DNA from: Porogramme epimiltina
Lineage: Eukaryota; Basidiomycota; Agaricomycetes; Polyporales; Polyporaceae
Length of the DNA stretch: 64,000 bases
Assembly: GCA_900155495.1 (NCBI GenBank)
Contig: FTLJ01000822.1
Location: 1 to 64,000, forward strand
Direction of reading: 5' to 3'
The notes beneath the pieces were generated by a model, which was given only the letters and a program-made list of their open reading frames with translations, had not been told where the DNA came from and ran no database searches. The translations under genes were made by a program, and so were the position numbers. Below, in pieces: positions 10,614 to 20,890 of the stretch (the first letter of the stretch is position 1; each line of letters starts with the position of its first letter).

Positions 10614-13496
10614 TCACGAAGTATCATTAAGGCTTCCATCACCGTCCACTACACGATTGCTGCGTTTGAAATGGTTCATGGTACGGATAATGTCAGCTTG
10701 AAGAGGGGGAAGATATGCGTATGCGGTCCTTATCCTTCAAAAGAAAAGTGAGTTGTTAGAATACAGATTTCCAGTAGCCGTACCAGTGACCGAGCTGTAT
10801 TCCATCGATCTCCGGCTCTTCATTAGGGGGAACAGGCTCCGGAATACTGTCGAATGACCAATACCCCCACCGTTCCTTGCGATGTCCAGACTCTGTCAGA
10901 GGGAGATAATGGAAGTACAGCGGAGGGTGCGCATCTATACCTCCAAGTCGATTAGGCCTCCGCAATAATGAAAATAGAAAAAAAATCGCTTACGGTCATA
11001 AACACGGCCGGTATCAGTGCAGCTAGTCACAGGAGTACTGGAATAGTCGAGTAACGTGGCAGAGACATAGTTGTTATGTGAAACTGTCAAAATTGCCTCT
11101 GTAAGCACGACGTCAAGGTGGTACTGGCTTAGTGTCGCATACTAAGTATCAGCTTCTCCAAGGGGAGAGCATGTCTTTGAGAGATCCACTCTGCAAAGTA
11201 CCAGAAGAATACGTAATCGTTCCAGGGTCCTGTTTCGTGTTCTAGTACAGATTGTATCAAGCCCCCCCGGGAAGCGAGAACGTGTGTGTCAGTAGAGAAT
11301 CTGTAGCTGGCGGCAGTTTCAGTTCTTCAGGTGAGCGAAATTATGGTACACTATCCACCTTCCGTACTTACCTGAAAGGACCTTCCGGCCATGAGGGAGC
11401 ATACTCCCGGGGCGACACAGTGTCCCATGTCTCTATGCGATGGTAAACATCACTTGTTGGTCCGTATTCTGGCACTAAGAGATCTCCAAAGTGGCCCAGG
11501 CGCACGAACCGCTCCCCCCTCGCATCTCGCTCGATGTATCCGTAGTCTCCAGGCCTCGCCGAAACTTGGGTGACGAAGTAGTTGTCTGTCCACAGTACCC
11601 CTGCTCGTGACTCGGAAAAAACCTGGATGCGTTGTTCAACGGAGCTTGTGGAACTGTGGGACTCGAGTGCGGCAAGGAGATCGACAGCGGCAGCAATTCC
11701 TCTAGCATCCACAAGAATGCTCGAGGCTAGCGGTATTAAAAGTCAGTCATAATAGTAATATTCAAAAAGCGGATCGTACCTCTAGGGGCACTGTTGGTGT
11801 AACCCAGGGTCTTCGTGGTAGTTTTCAGAACTTGTACTCCATAGAGATTGAGTCCAACCTATTACGTACCTGATTATAAAGTCTTCCAATGCAGTTATGG
11901 ATACATTGACCATCGGAGTAGCAGAGGTCCAAGGCGTCAAGTAGAAGGTTTCCCTGAGAGTTTAGTGATGCAGACGGTAGACATGTGTCGCCATGTTCAT
12001 GAAATACCCCTTTCAGGACCTGTATAATAACATTTAACTAACAGAGTTGGAGAACTAGTATCCTTAACACGTACGTTTGTCACAGGTATTCCTAACTGAT
12101 TAGCAAACTGATATGCACTCTGCAGAAGCATTGATCTTATTAGGTCTTTGCTGCCATGAGGTGTGTAGGAAGAGTACCCAGAAGTCTGTAATCTGAGATA
12201 CTTTTAATGGCGATTCCAGCGCCACTATCACGGACTCACATGTCTCAGCCAATGGATAACAAGAGAGGCTCCTTGTACGCCTACGAAATCGCGTATCAGT
12301 GGCATAGTGCCTATATAGTACGCATTAGTGAATCATCTATCTCTGTAGATGCTTCGCAACATTACCACTTTCAACTACATAGAAAGGTTTGTCCAAAGAT
12401 TCTGGAGAACGTCCAAGTACTTGTGCAATATTCGCATTAATCCCGTCTCTGTAACAGATGAGGGATAGAAATGTGTGTAGTGACGAGCTTACTCACGCAC
12501 CTGTTTGGATCGTACATGAACAATGAGTGGAGGTCGACCTATAGAAGTGATCAGTTATGACGTGGTTACTAATGAGAGGTAAGCGGGGAACCTTTGAGAC
12601 CCCAACAGGCTTTTGGAACTGACGAATCACTACACAGCGTCCATCTAGGGTAGCTTGATATTCCTCTGCGTCATATTTCCCAAGGATACGACGAGTTCCC
12701 TTCCTTTTTTGAATTTGTAGGTCACACAGACGTAGTACGCGAATCTATGTTATATTGACAAGAGTTGAGAACACCATAGTAAGCTAGAGCATGTAGTACA
12801 TTACCTGTAATTCTTCGTCATACCTAACTTGACTGTCTATCTTTTTCTCCAATGTTACCATCTGCTTGTCAGAAGCCACCTCACATGACATCTTCGGACA
12901 AACGATGCAGGGAAGTGAGAGTGAGTAAAATTGACCATATGGAAAGCTCACGATGAAAACGAGCCAAGCGTCTTCGAGGTCTTGCAAGCACTCGTCGAGA
13001 ACCGAGGCAATAGAGTCTTGACGGGTAATTCGATAAAACAGTGAGCGACCTCCCTCGAACTCAAGCTTTTTTCGTATGATGGCGATAACACTGTGTGAAT
13101 ATATTTAGAAAACTAGGACTTCTCACAGGTAAACTAATATTAGATACCCAAAGAGCTGTACGAGATTGTCGTTCATAGATGCGCTAATTGCTGCAGCGTC
13201 GGATCCAATATACCGCTTGATGTGTACAAGAAGAATAGAAGCTCTCTTGGCAAGCTGAGCACATTTATCCTTGCTTCCACGGATTTTCTAGTACAGCCTT
13301 TGTGAACACCGTTTCGGACTCGCATGCATAGGGGAGTACGTACTTCGATCGTCTCTGCGAGGTCGAGCAAGGCACCGGCGATCATTCCAAGGAGGGGAAT
13401 AGTAGAGATGGCACCAGAGATTGCTCTTGCAGCTCTCAGTGCAGTGATTGCCAGGGCGAGGGTGTCGCCGGAAGATGGTGATGAAAGGTGTGGCAT
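10614..13496 (-). CDS. MLKL-like/HeLo-type protein with kinase-like middle, copy B
   Basis: Minus-strand paralogue. I chose the ATG at 13496 (MPHLSSPSSGDTLALAITAL) because it aligns with the starts of the other copies; the open frame extends further upstream. Exon 1 ends LLDLAETIE. The next exon gives DKCAQLAKRASILLVHIKRY, then TRQDSIASVLDECLQDLEDA: a helical bundle of roughly 170 residues resembling MLKL-N/HeLo-like domains. The following exons run IRVLRLCD...RRILGKYDAEEY, ANIAQVLGRSPESLDKPFYV (kinase-like), FANQLGIPVTN, then a histidine motif with CLPSASLNSQGNLLLDALDL, GDYGYIERDARGERF and EPEIDGIQLGHW. A final exon across an intron reads YLPPLQADIIRTMNHFKR and ends at TGA 10614-10616. It is more diverged than the other two copies and its AACAG intron uses GT, not GC. 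Likely role, by inference: membrane-acting cell-death effector. Family placement rests on motifs, not a search. Confidence 0.7.
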
Positions 13497-14215
13497 GGGA
13501 GATTGCCTGTATGCAGTGAAGAGGACCCACACCGTCACAACGGGTGAGGCGTAGTCGGAGAGATAGGCTGCTGGTGGTGCGAGGGTGTCGATTTGATTTA
13601 TGTAGAAGCATTGCGACCCATTATGGGATAGTATCAGCATCTTATCCCCGCAATCTGAATGTAAAGTCTATGTTGCAGTTCTTGCCAGTGCTATTAGTAA
13701 GGCGTCGTTCTCGAAGATTTCATACTAGAAGGGCCTGGAGATAACTCCTTCGTAAGCTATACCACTGTTCCTGCACTGCCTAGTGAGCTATCGCCTTATG
13801 AACGTTGATTGATAAGCTCCCGAAACACTGCTGTCCTGCTGGCAGCATCTCAGTTATCTTCGCACGACCCACGGCAGAATGCATACTTACCTCACGACCC
13901 GCCGGTGTTGTAGCACAACCGACACGAGACAAAGTCGTGCTCCGCGTGCTTTCGGCTCTGTGGATTCCGATGACAAATGCAAGCTCCTTTGTCAGAAGAC
14001 ATTTGACGTATGATATGTGGTCGTGGGCAGTGAGTTAACGTCACTGCGCGGAAGACCTTCTTTGTGTACTATTTTTAGCTCACATAGATCCACCCACTTT
14101 TCTGTCGTAATTTTTGTCCGATTCGGATATCTAATGTAATGTACATACCTCAGAATGTAATGTGTCATTCCCTGCCTATAGAAAATGGTTATTCGCGCAG
14201 CCCGCGAGAAATAAT
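13497..14215. other. Intergenic, upstream of copy B
   Basis: No recognisable protein. It should contain the promoter of the minus-strand gene starting at 13496, but I see no clear TATA box. Confidence 0.4.
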
Positions 14216-14560
14216 ATTACAAGGGTATAGTAAGCGTCTATACGCACGAGAAGAGAGGTGAGGAATAGTAAGACGGGCATAGAGCGCAGAGGAAGAAAGG
14301 CTCGAGCGGCAAGGGAAATTGAAAGTGGCACGCACGTTGGGGAACAGAGCGGTAAGCGCAAAAAACGGAAAAGGGGGGATGGTCAATGTCAACAAAAAAA
14401 GCGCAGTGAATGCACGAAAATCCCATCCGTAGGCATCCGGGGCGCCATAGATATCGACTTGAAGCATGTACTGCACTTGTCTGAGAAGTGAGGGTGAACT
14501 TCAGCCCAGTTGTTGCACATCCCATGAGACGCGTACCCACGAGTTGCGATGGGGATGTCT
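14216..14560 (-). pseudogene. Decayed 3' end of a MYND-finger gene
   Basis: On the minus strand this stretch resembles the 3' end and downstream flank of the intact MYND gene at 19880-20792. The block encoding RISWD is followed by a degenerate copy of the FADKGRTDFKPIS coding sequence (about 14445-14545). The flank near 14216 (AAGGGTATA...GCACGAGA) matches the flank near 19571. Stops and gaps interrupt the frame. The MYND finger itself is absent. Confidence 0.55.
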
Positions 14561-15249
14561 TGCTGACGAGTGGGTCGTTATGATTTACGCTGTATATTAG
14601 TGCGCGGTACTACATACATCAGGTGCGCGCCCGGAGGCGAGTGGGGGACACAAGCTACAGGTTCCCTACCGCACGGAGAAAAGCATGACGAGAACAGCGA
14701 AGAGTTGCGTGAGTGTGTGCTCACCAATCTTGCTGTGTTCCCCTGCACTCATCCTGCCCGTTCCAGCCCAGCGAAACGCCTAGCACAATGAGAATAAGAA
14801 GCTAGATACCCACAGCCCTTAGGGGAGACCGCAAGGCTGCGTGCCCGAGAGCACAAGGTTCACAGACGAACGGCGCGATCGCGTGCCACGCCGTAGGCGG
14901 CACGTCAGCGTTGGCATAAACATCGCGATGCCTAAGTAAAGCGGCGGTGCGCTCTTGGTCGGCGGAAATAACTTTATCTCCAAGACAAATGGGAGTGTCT
15001 GGGAAGGAATAGAGCAACATGCCCCTCCCCTTTCACCTATGCAATAATTTGAGGGGCAAGTAGCACGCAGCGGGCAGGTAACCATAATGCGAGAATCTCA
15101 GTGTGCGAACAGCCCCGTGGCGTTGCGCGGTCTCTTTAAACGAAAGGATATATGTAAGGAACTCTCACCTCGTGGAGTCGCCTTATCAAACGTGTTGTCT
15201 GTGTGCCTGGAGCACTATTGAGGGCAAGAGTCTGCGTGGGAAGAGAATG
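14561..15249. other. Intergenic, no gene recognised
   Basis: Short frames on both strands only. If the MYND relic once continued here, it has decayed beyond recognition. Confidence 0.4.
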
Positions 15250-15370
15250 CTCGAGGAACGTGGGAGGGCATATAACGAAGAGCGGAGTGTACAACAAGCA
15301 GAAGACGACATGGTCAGGCGATGGGGGAAGACGAAAGCGGCCAAGCAGCGAGCGCGTCGGAGCTGTAGAC
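15250..15370. repeat. Second copy of the MYND-gene downstream flank
   Basis: CGAAGAGCGGAGTGTACAAC and the following GGGGAAGACGAAAGCGGCCA (about 15277-15342) match 19619-19690 closely and in the same orientation, with scattered base changes. In the intact locus this sequence lies just downstream of the MYND gene stop, so this is another remnant of a duplicated block. Confidence 0.65.
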
Positions 15371-16318
15371 GGAGTCTGAGTAGCTGTGAGGAGGCAACGT
15401 AGTCTGTAGGCGAGTAGGAGACACCAAATAGAGTGGATCAGACAAGCAGCTGCCAGCGGCCCTGGAGGGCGCGACTGCGCCACCCAAAAATACCAATGCA
15501 ACAATTACCCGGCGATCTCGGCCAGGCCTGACGACGGCCGGGTGTTGATGCGGACCACTTGTGTTTGTTAGTTGGATGATCGGGCACGCATGAAACTACG
15601 CACGTCGAGGGGACGAAGCCCCTCAGAATCCACCACCACCGTTATTCACCAGAATGCACAAGAGTATCGAGAACAGTCTTTGACTCGTCGCGATTCGGTA
15701 CTGACTTCTCGCAGCGTCATCGCGAGTCGCCTAGAGCACGTGCACCACAACAAACGCCCTCATTTTGCGCGACTGAGCTATTGCGGCAACTGGAAGAAGG
15801 TCACCATCCTGCCAACGTCCTCGAACGGGTTGATCGGGCAGAAGCACATCACATCTGTTAGATCATTGTCCCTACAGAAGATCAAGAAGGTCTGCTAGTG
15901 CTCCCAAGGACGCCGAGCCATCTCCTTCAAGAAGCCGCGGACAGCCTCACCTAAAGGCTAGGATCTTATGTTTCATGAGGCACTTGAGAGTCAGGTAACT
16001 GGCCATTTCCATATACAAATATTACGCTCACTGAGCATATAGTGTAGCATATAAGTGTACCTCTAGGCACTCCATTTATCAACAGATACCCCCCCCACGC
16101 AGCTGGTACCCCGCATAGTCGAAGTTTAGTTTAAGATTACGTCCCTTCCAACTCAAACGTGATAATGTTCAGGAAGTGCCTCATGTGCGGTTCTTCTGTG
16201 ACCTACGAGAAAACTTATAACTACCGTAGCAGTGGATTAGACTCGCGATCTTTCGGTCTCTTCGCCCACAGTTCGATCACTTTCCTGCTTCTCGTCATCC
16301 CCTCGTTCATTCTCTACT
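15371..16318. other. Intergenic, upstream of copy C
   Basis: No gene recognised. It holds a 12-bp inverted pair (CATGAGGCACTT at 15974-15985 and AAGTGCCTCATG at 16174-16185) about 190 bp apart, perhaps the ends of a small non-autonomous element. It should also contain the promoter of the gene starting at 16319. Confidence 0.4.
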
Positions 16319-19207
16319 ATGTCCACCCGACTACGTTCAGTCGAGAAGACCTCCTCTGGCGACGCCCTCGCTCTCGCTATTAGTGCTCTCAAAGTCGTGA
16401 AAACAACTTCTGATGCAATATCTTCCGTGCCTTTCCTCGGAATCGTGGCCAGCGCCGCTCTTGGTCTCACGGAAACATTAGAGGTGATGAAATTTTGATT
16501 CTTGCTTGAGCCATCCCTCACTCACGGCCCTCACAGAACGTCCATTGCCGAAAGGAACAGTGCGCTCAGCTTGCTAAGAGAACAGCCGACCTTCTCGAAC
16601 ACATCACGGCCCGTATCAAGGCATATCCTGATTCTGTGAGCCCCGCAATGAATGAGAATCTTCGTATCTTGGACAAGTGCACAGTCCTTCTTCAACTGGA
16701 TGAAACACACTAACAGGGAATTACTTTTAGATCCCTCACGTCGATCCAGCGAGATGTCGACTGCGAGCTCCGTCGATCACGTCTATCCCGGTTCATGCAC
16801 CAAAATACAATCGCATCTACGATATCAAGATGTACCCAGGAGTTAGACCATTCATGGCGTAGTTTCGATGTATGTACAATATAATTGGAGTCACCCACTC
16901 CTCTAATGCTGCATAACCCCTTTGAGACTGCTTGTCTAGTGACACTTGATAAAGAGGTGAAAATTGTCAATGCTCAGCTCCATGATCAGGCGAAATACGA
17001 TGGAGAACTACAAGTATGACACCCCGTATGATCTGGAACGGATGTGATTGATATTACTTTCTACAGGTAAGACTCTACCGGTGGTGTGATTTTGAAGTTG
17101 TAGGCCGTCGGGGGACGTGTCGCGTCCTTGGCAAATACGACGCGGACGAGTACGGGGCCAAGGTCGACGGACGCTTAGTCCGAGTCCGTCAGATCCGGCA
17201 TCGTGAATTTCCCCCGACTGTAAGTCCTGCAGTATGCCACATTCCATTTGATGTATGCGACAACACATCTTAGGTAGACATGGGATCATTACTCGTATAT
17301 AATCCAAACAGGCAAGTCAACGTTTGAACAGTGCTTTTTTGGTGTCGTCTTGATCTCAAACAGACATGGCATTCATCCAAATATCGCGCAAGTCATCGGA
17401 ATGTCTCATCCGTCTGTTAAGAATTTGTTCTATGCCATCGAGTCTGGTATGCCACGCACGTCCCCAAAAACCAGCTACATGCGTTGACTTCCTTGCCACA
17501 GGCACTGTGTCTCTCCTCCGGGACTTCCTCGATACACAGGGCGTAAAACTCGTCACCTATTGGCTCACGCATGTACGTCGCTGGTATTGTTAAAGTAGCA
17601 TATTTTCTGAATCCCTGACCAGGTCCTGGATTTTCGGGCACGTCAACGTTCAATATTTCCAAATTCTTCCGAGAAAAACTTACAATGATCCCATGTAGAG
17701 TGCACTCGAATTTGCCCGCGAGTCAGGAATACCTGTATGCAATGTGGGTACATTATTCAGAGCCTTTCCGACTCTGTAGACCGCTGACCCTTTATTAAGC
17801 CTCCCATCGGTGTATTTCATGACCACAAAGGTTCCTGCCTGCCATACGCATCGCTCAATTCTCAGGGACACCTTCTTCTCGATGCCTCTGACCTGTGCCA
17901 TGCTATTGATGGATGCATTCTAAATTGCACTACCAAACTGTTCAATGAAGTACTAATCATCTTCGCTCGATTTATAATGGGGACTGACAAGTTTGTCTTA
18001 GGGCCATGGATACGCATTGCGGGGAGTAATAGGTGTGTTCCATTCTTCAGTATTCCGCGTTGAGTGATATGGATGTGTAGGCATATCAGGCGGCCAGTTC
18101 GTTACATACGGCGACTTTGCAGCTGCAAAATATCTTCTTTGTTCCCTCAAAGCAGGTCTTGAGAACAACTCAATTCCAGATCGCATCGAAGAGTTCATTC
18201 ACTCGCCCCCTGGGAGATTGTGGTCCTACCACATCTTCGGCTCAGATACAGCGGCACTGGAAAGGCCTGGCGAGTATGGGTACATTCAACGGGATAGCAC
18301 CGGGGAGCGGTTCAAGTGTATCGGACATATTGAAGATTTTCTGGAGCCAAAGACAAAGACCACATCGGCTTCCCATGGCACGGAGACGTGTCATAGTGCG
18401 ACGCCGTGGAAGGATGTTCGAGATTGGCCTAATGGTGTTTTCAGGTGGGTGTGCAAGTGGTGCATAGTCTGAATTCGTATCAATTGGACGTGATATTGAT
18501 ACATTGGCCTCAGTCACAAGTTCGATCTTTACGGGAATACCGACCGCCCGGAGGGGAGTTACGAACTGTCGTACCTCAGAAACTGCCTACAGTTCGAGAT
18601 GCTGCTCCTGTTCTTCTGGGGTCATGCGGAGGATATTGCAGATACGTATTGCATTCCTTTGCACGATTTGGTTCTCGGTATGTGCACAAGCTATTACGCT
18701 CTGCAGTATTCTAACAACGGCCAAAGTGACACAACGTGCATACGGAGCCAAAGCTCGGGCAGTCGCTGGACCAAGTATATGTTCCGGGAGAGGCGGTTCT
18801 GAAATTGACAGTGGTGGGCGTTTCGATGGGGTTCTCGCTTCTATGCTCTATCAGCCACTAAGGAAATATACTCAGGAAATTCATACAACGAGGCACTATA
18901 TTTCCACTACCTGCCGCATTCCGAGTTGGGAGAAGGCCAGAACTCGTGGGGGAACTGGTCATTGAATGCGGAGTCGGATGACTTCCCCGACAGCGGACTT
19001 AACATTGACGGATTTGAGCTGTCTCAGTGGTAATCCAGCACTGTTGCGCCATCACAATATGACACGCTCGCTGATTTGTATCCCAGGAAACAGGTCTGTT
19101 ACTCGCGTGTTCCTCCACTACAAGCCGAGATTCTCCGAACCTTGAATTGTCTGCGACGAGACAAAGTCATCAGCGAAACAGAGACCAGATTCGAGGAGAC
19201 GGCATGA
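16319..19207 (+). CDS. MLKL-like/HeLo-type protein with kinase-like middle, copy C
   Basis: The cleanest member of the family. ATG 16319 opens a 55-residue exon (SGDALALAISALKVVKTTSD) ending at 16483. Exon 2 starts at 16537 with NVHCRKEQCAQLAKRTADLL. The next exons give SRFMHQNTIASTISRCTQEL and LVTLDKEVKIVNAQLHDQ. Together they make a helical bundle of about 175 residues like MLKL-N/HeLo-like domains. The middle part reads VRLYRWCDFE...RGTCRVLGKYDAD, HPNIAQVIGMSHPSVKNLFY and SLLRDFLDTQGVKL, resembling the N-lobe and HPN block of fungal kinase-like proteins, but no glycine loop or DFG is evident. Then come FEFARESGIP-like sequence, GVFHDHKGSCLPYASLNSQG, LLLDASDLC, GEYGYIQRD, HAEDIADTYCIPLHDLVL and FELSQW. 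The last exon, QAEILRTLNCLRRDK, ends at 19205-19207. One intron (AACAG|GCAAGT) has a GC donor. Inference: an inducible membrane-acting death effector. Confidence 0.75.
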
Positions 19208-19564
19208 GAACGGGAGTGGGGCTATGCTCTTGACGGTGTGACCCCACATAGTTATCTCAAGTTGCCGATCCCAGATACACTCTCTGCTATTGTAAATCCA
19301 TACGAGGTTGATACAACCCCACAATGGCATCGGTTGCTCAAATCAGCCACTACCAAGGTCGAGCTAATGATCGAAGGGCTGCGTTAATGCAACGTCGTTT
19401 GAGTCAATTTAGGAACTATGTTCCATGCAGTTGTGACCCAGGTGGCAGATGTGGGATAGGACTAGTCCTCATCGCACCTCATGGTATGCCTTCTATACAT
19501 GAGAGACAATTATATCATTCTGTCATGATCATACAGCGTATGCAGTAATAGTACAGAGAGAAAG

Positions 19565-19720
19565 AGGCGTTGCAAGGGTATAAGTTACGACATGCACGAG
19601 AGGATAAAGGGGCCCAGAACGAAGAGCGGGGTGTACAGCAAGCAGAAGACGACAGGGTCGGGCGACGGGGGAAGACGAAAGCGGCCAAACAGCGTGCGCG
19701 TCGGAGCCGGGAGCGGAGAT
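19565..19720. repeat. MYND-gene downstream flank, intact-locus copy
   Basis: Sequence between the convergent ends of copy C and the MYND gene. Parts recur at 14216-14260 and 15250-15370, which marks it as the reference copy of a duplicated block. Confidence 0.6.
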
Positions 19721-19879
19721 AGCGAGGAGCAGTGGGGGTGTCCGAAACGGGCAGGGACGGACGATCAACGCCCACGAGAAGACGCCGTGGATGCGCGGAG
19801 ATCTCACCCGTAGACGATCCTGGGGGGAAGGCACACATCATCAATATCGCCGTCAAATAGATCGCAGGCGGAGCGCGGC

Positions 19880-20792
19880 TCACCCCCGGGAGGTCGTCGA
19901 TATCGGCTTGAAGTCCGTGCGGCCCTTGTCCGCGAAGTGGTGGAGGACGTCGGCCCAGTCGTCGCGCGCGTCCCACGAGATGCGCGCGGGCGAGTCGACC
20001 TCGACGGGCATGACCTGGCTGACGTCGCCGCACTTGATGAGCACGACCGCGCAGCCGATGCCGCCCGCCTTGCGGCAGCGGTCCTCGCGGCGGAGGATGT
20101 CCTCGCCGACGAGCGGGTCGTTGTCGGTTACGTACGCGCGGGGCACGACGTGTGTCGACTGGACGGTGAATCTGCGCGTGCGCGTGACGTCAGCGATCGC
20201 TTCAGAAGACAGTATGGGGGAGGCGCGCGTACCTCCTGAGCGGGTCCGCGGCAGATGCGTGGTAGTCGAGCTCGATGAGGAGGGCGTTGTGGCGGATGTT
20301 GGAGGGCATGCGCTTGAGCTTGAGGGCCTGGAAGCCGGCCCAGCTGAGGAGGCTGGAGTGCGCGGAGACGTATTTGCGGAGGCCCTTGACGAGGCCGTCG
20401 TCGTATACCATGCCCGGGCCGGGCTGTTTGGCGGACGAGATCTGGGAGACGGTGTGCTGGCAGATCGCCTTATGTGACGGCCAGTGTGACTTTTGGCAGT
20501 TTGTGGACTAGAGTGCGTGTTAGAGTGTGCCGCGCCACTGATGAGGGCGAAGAGACTCACGCAGTACTGGGTGGTCATCTGGAGCGAGGCGAGACCAGGT
20601 TAGGAACACACATCGGGCAGGCACAAGACAGAGGCGACTCACGCAGCCACCACATAGCCTGAAGCGCGCGATGTGCGGCTGCTCGACGGTGCCGCACTGG
20701 TCGCATACGCGGTAGCCCCGTTGCTTCGGGGGCTGGTGGGATGGTGCAGAGAAGTAGTTCGCGGCGGCGGGCTGGGTGTAGACGGCGGCCAT
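19880..20792 (-). CDS. MYND-type zinc finger protein
   Basis: Four exons (20792-20643, 20578-20561, 20507-20233, 20171-19880) join to 735 nt, or 244 aa. One exon is only 18 nt. Residues about 28-75 give a complete MYND finger spread over three exons: CDQCGTVEQPHIARFRLCGGC-type cysteines (RVCDQCGTVEQ, FRLCGGC), MTTQYC and NCQKSHWPSHKAIC. MYND fingers bind proline-rich peptides and occur in many basidiomycete proteins of unknown role. The C-terminal part (SLLSWAGFQALKLKR, CAVVLIKCGDVSQVMPVEVD) is a conserved-looking domain without a name I can give. I preferred the ATG at 20792 over one 14 codons upstream because a TATA-like box lies 92 bp before it. It converges with the MLKL-like copy C; decayed copies of its 3' end lie at 14.2-15.4 kb. 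Confidence 0.85.
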
Positions 20793-20883
20793 CTCGAGTA
20801 AGAGTGGGGAGATCTGGGCGGTGCGAGGTGCCAAAGCAGGGTTGGTGCGAGCTGTGATGACTCGGCCCCTGCTCTAGGGCGAG

Positions 20884-20890
20884 CTTTATA
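20884..20890 (-). promoter_or_regulatory. TATA box of the MYND gene
   Basis: TATAAAG on the minus strand, 92 bp upstream of the ATG at 20792. Confidence 0.6.
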
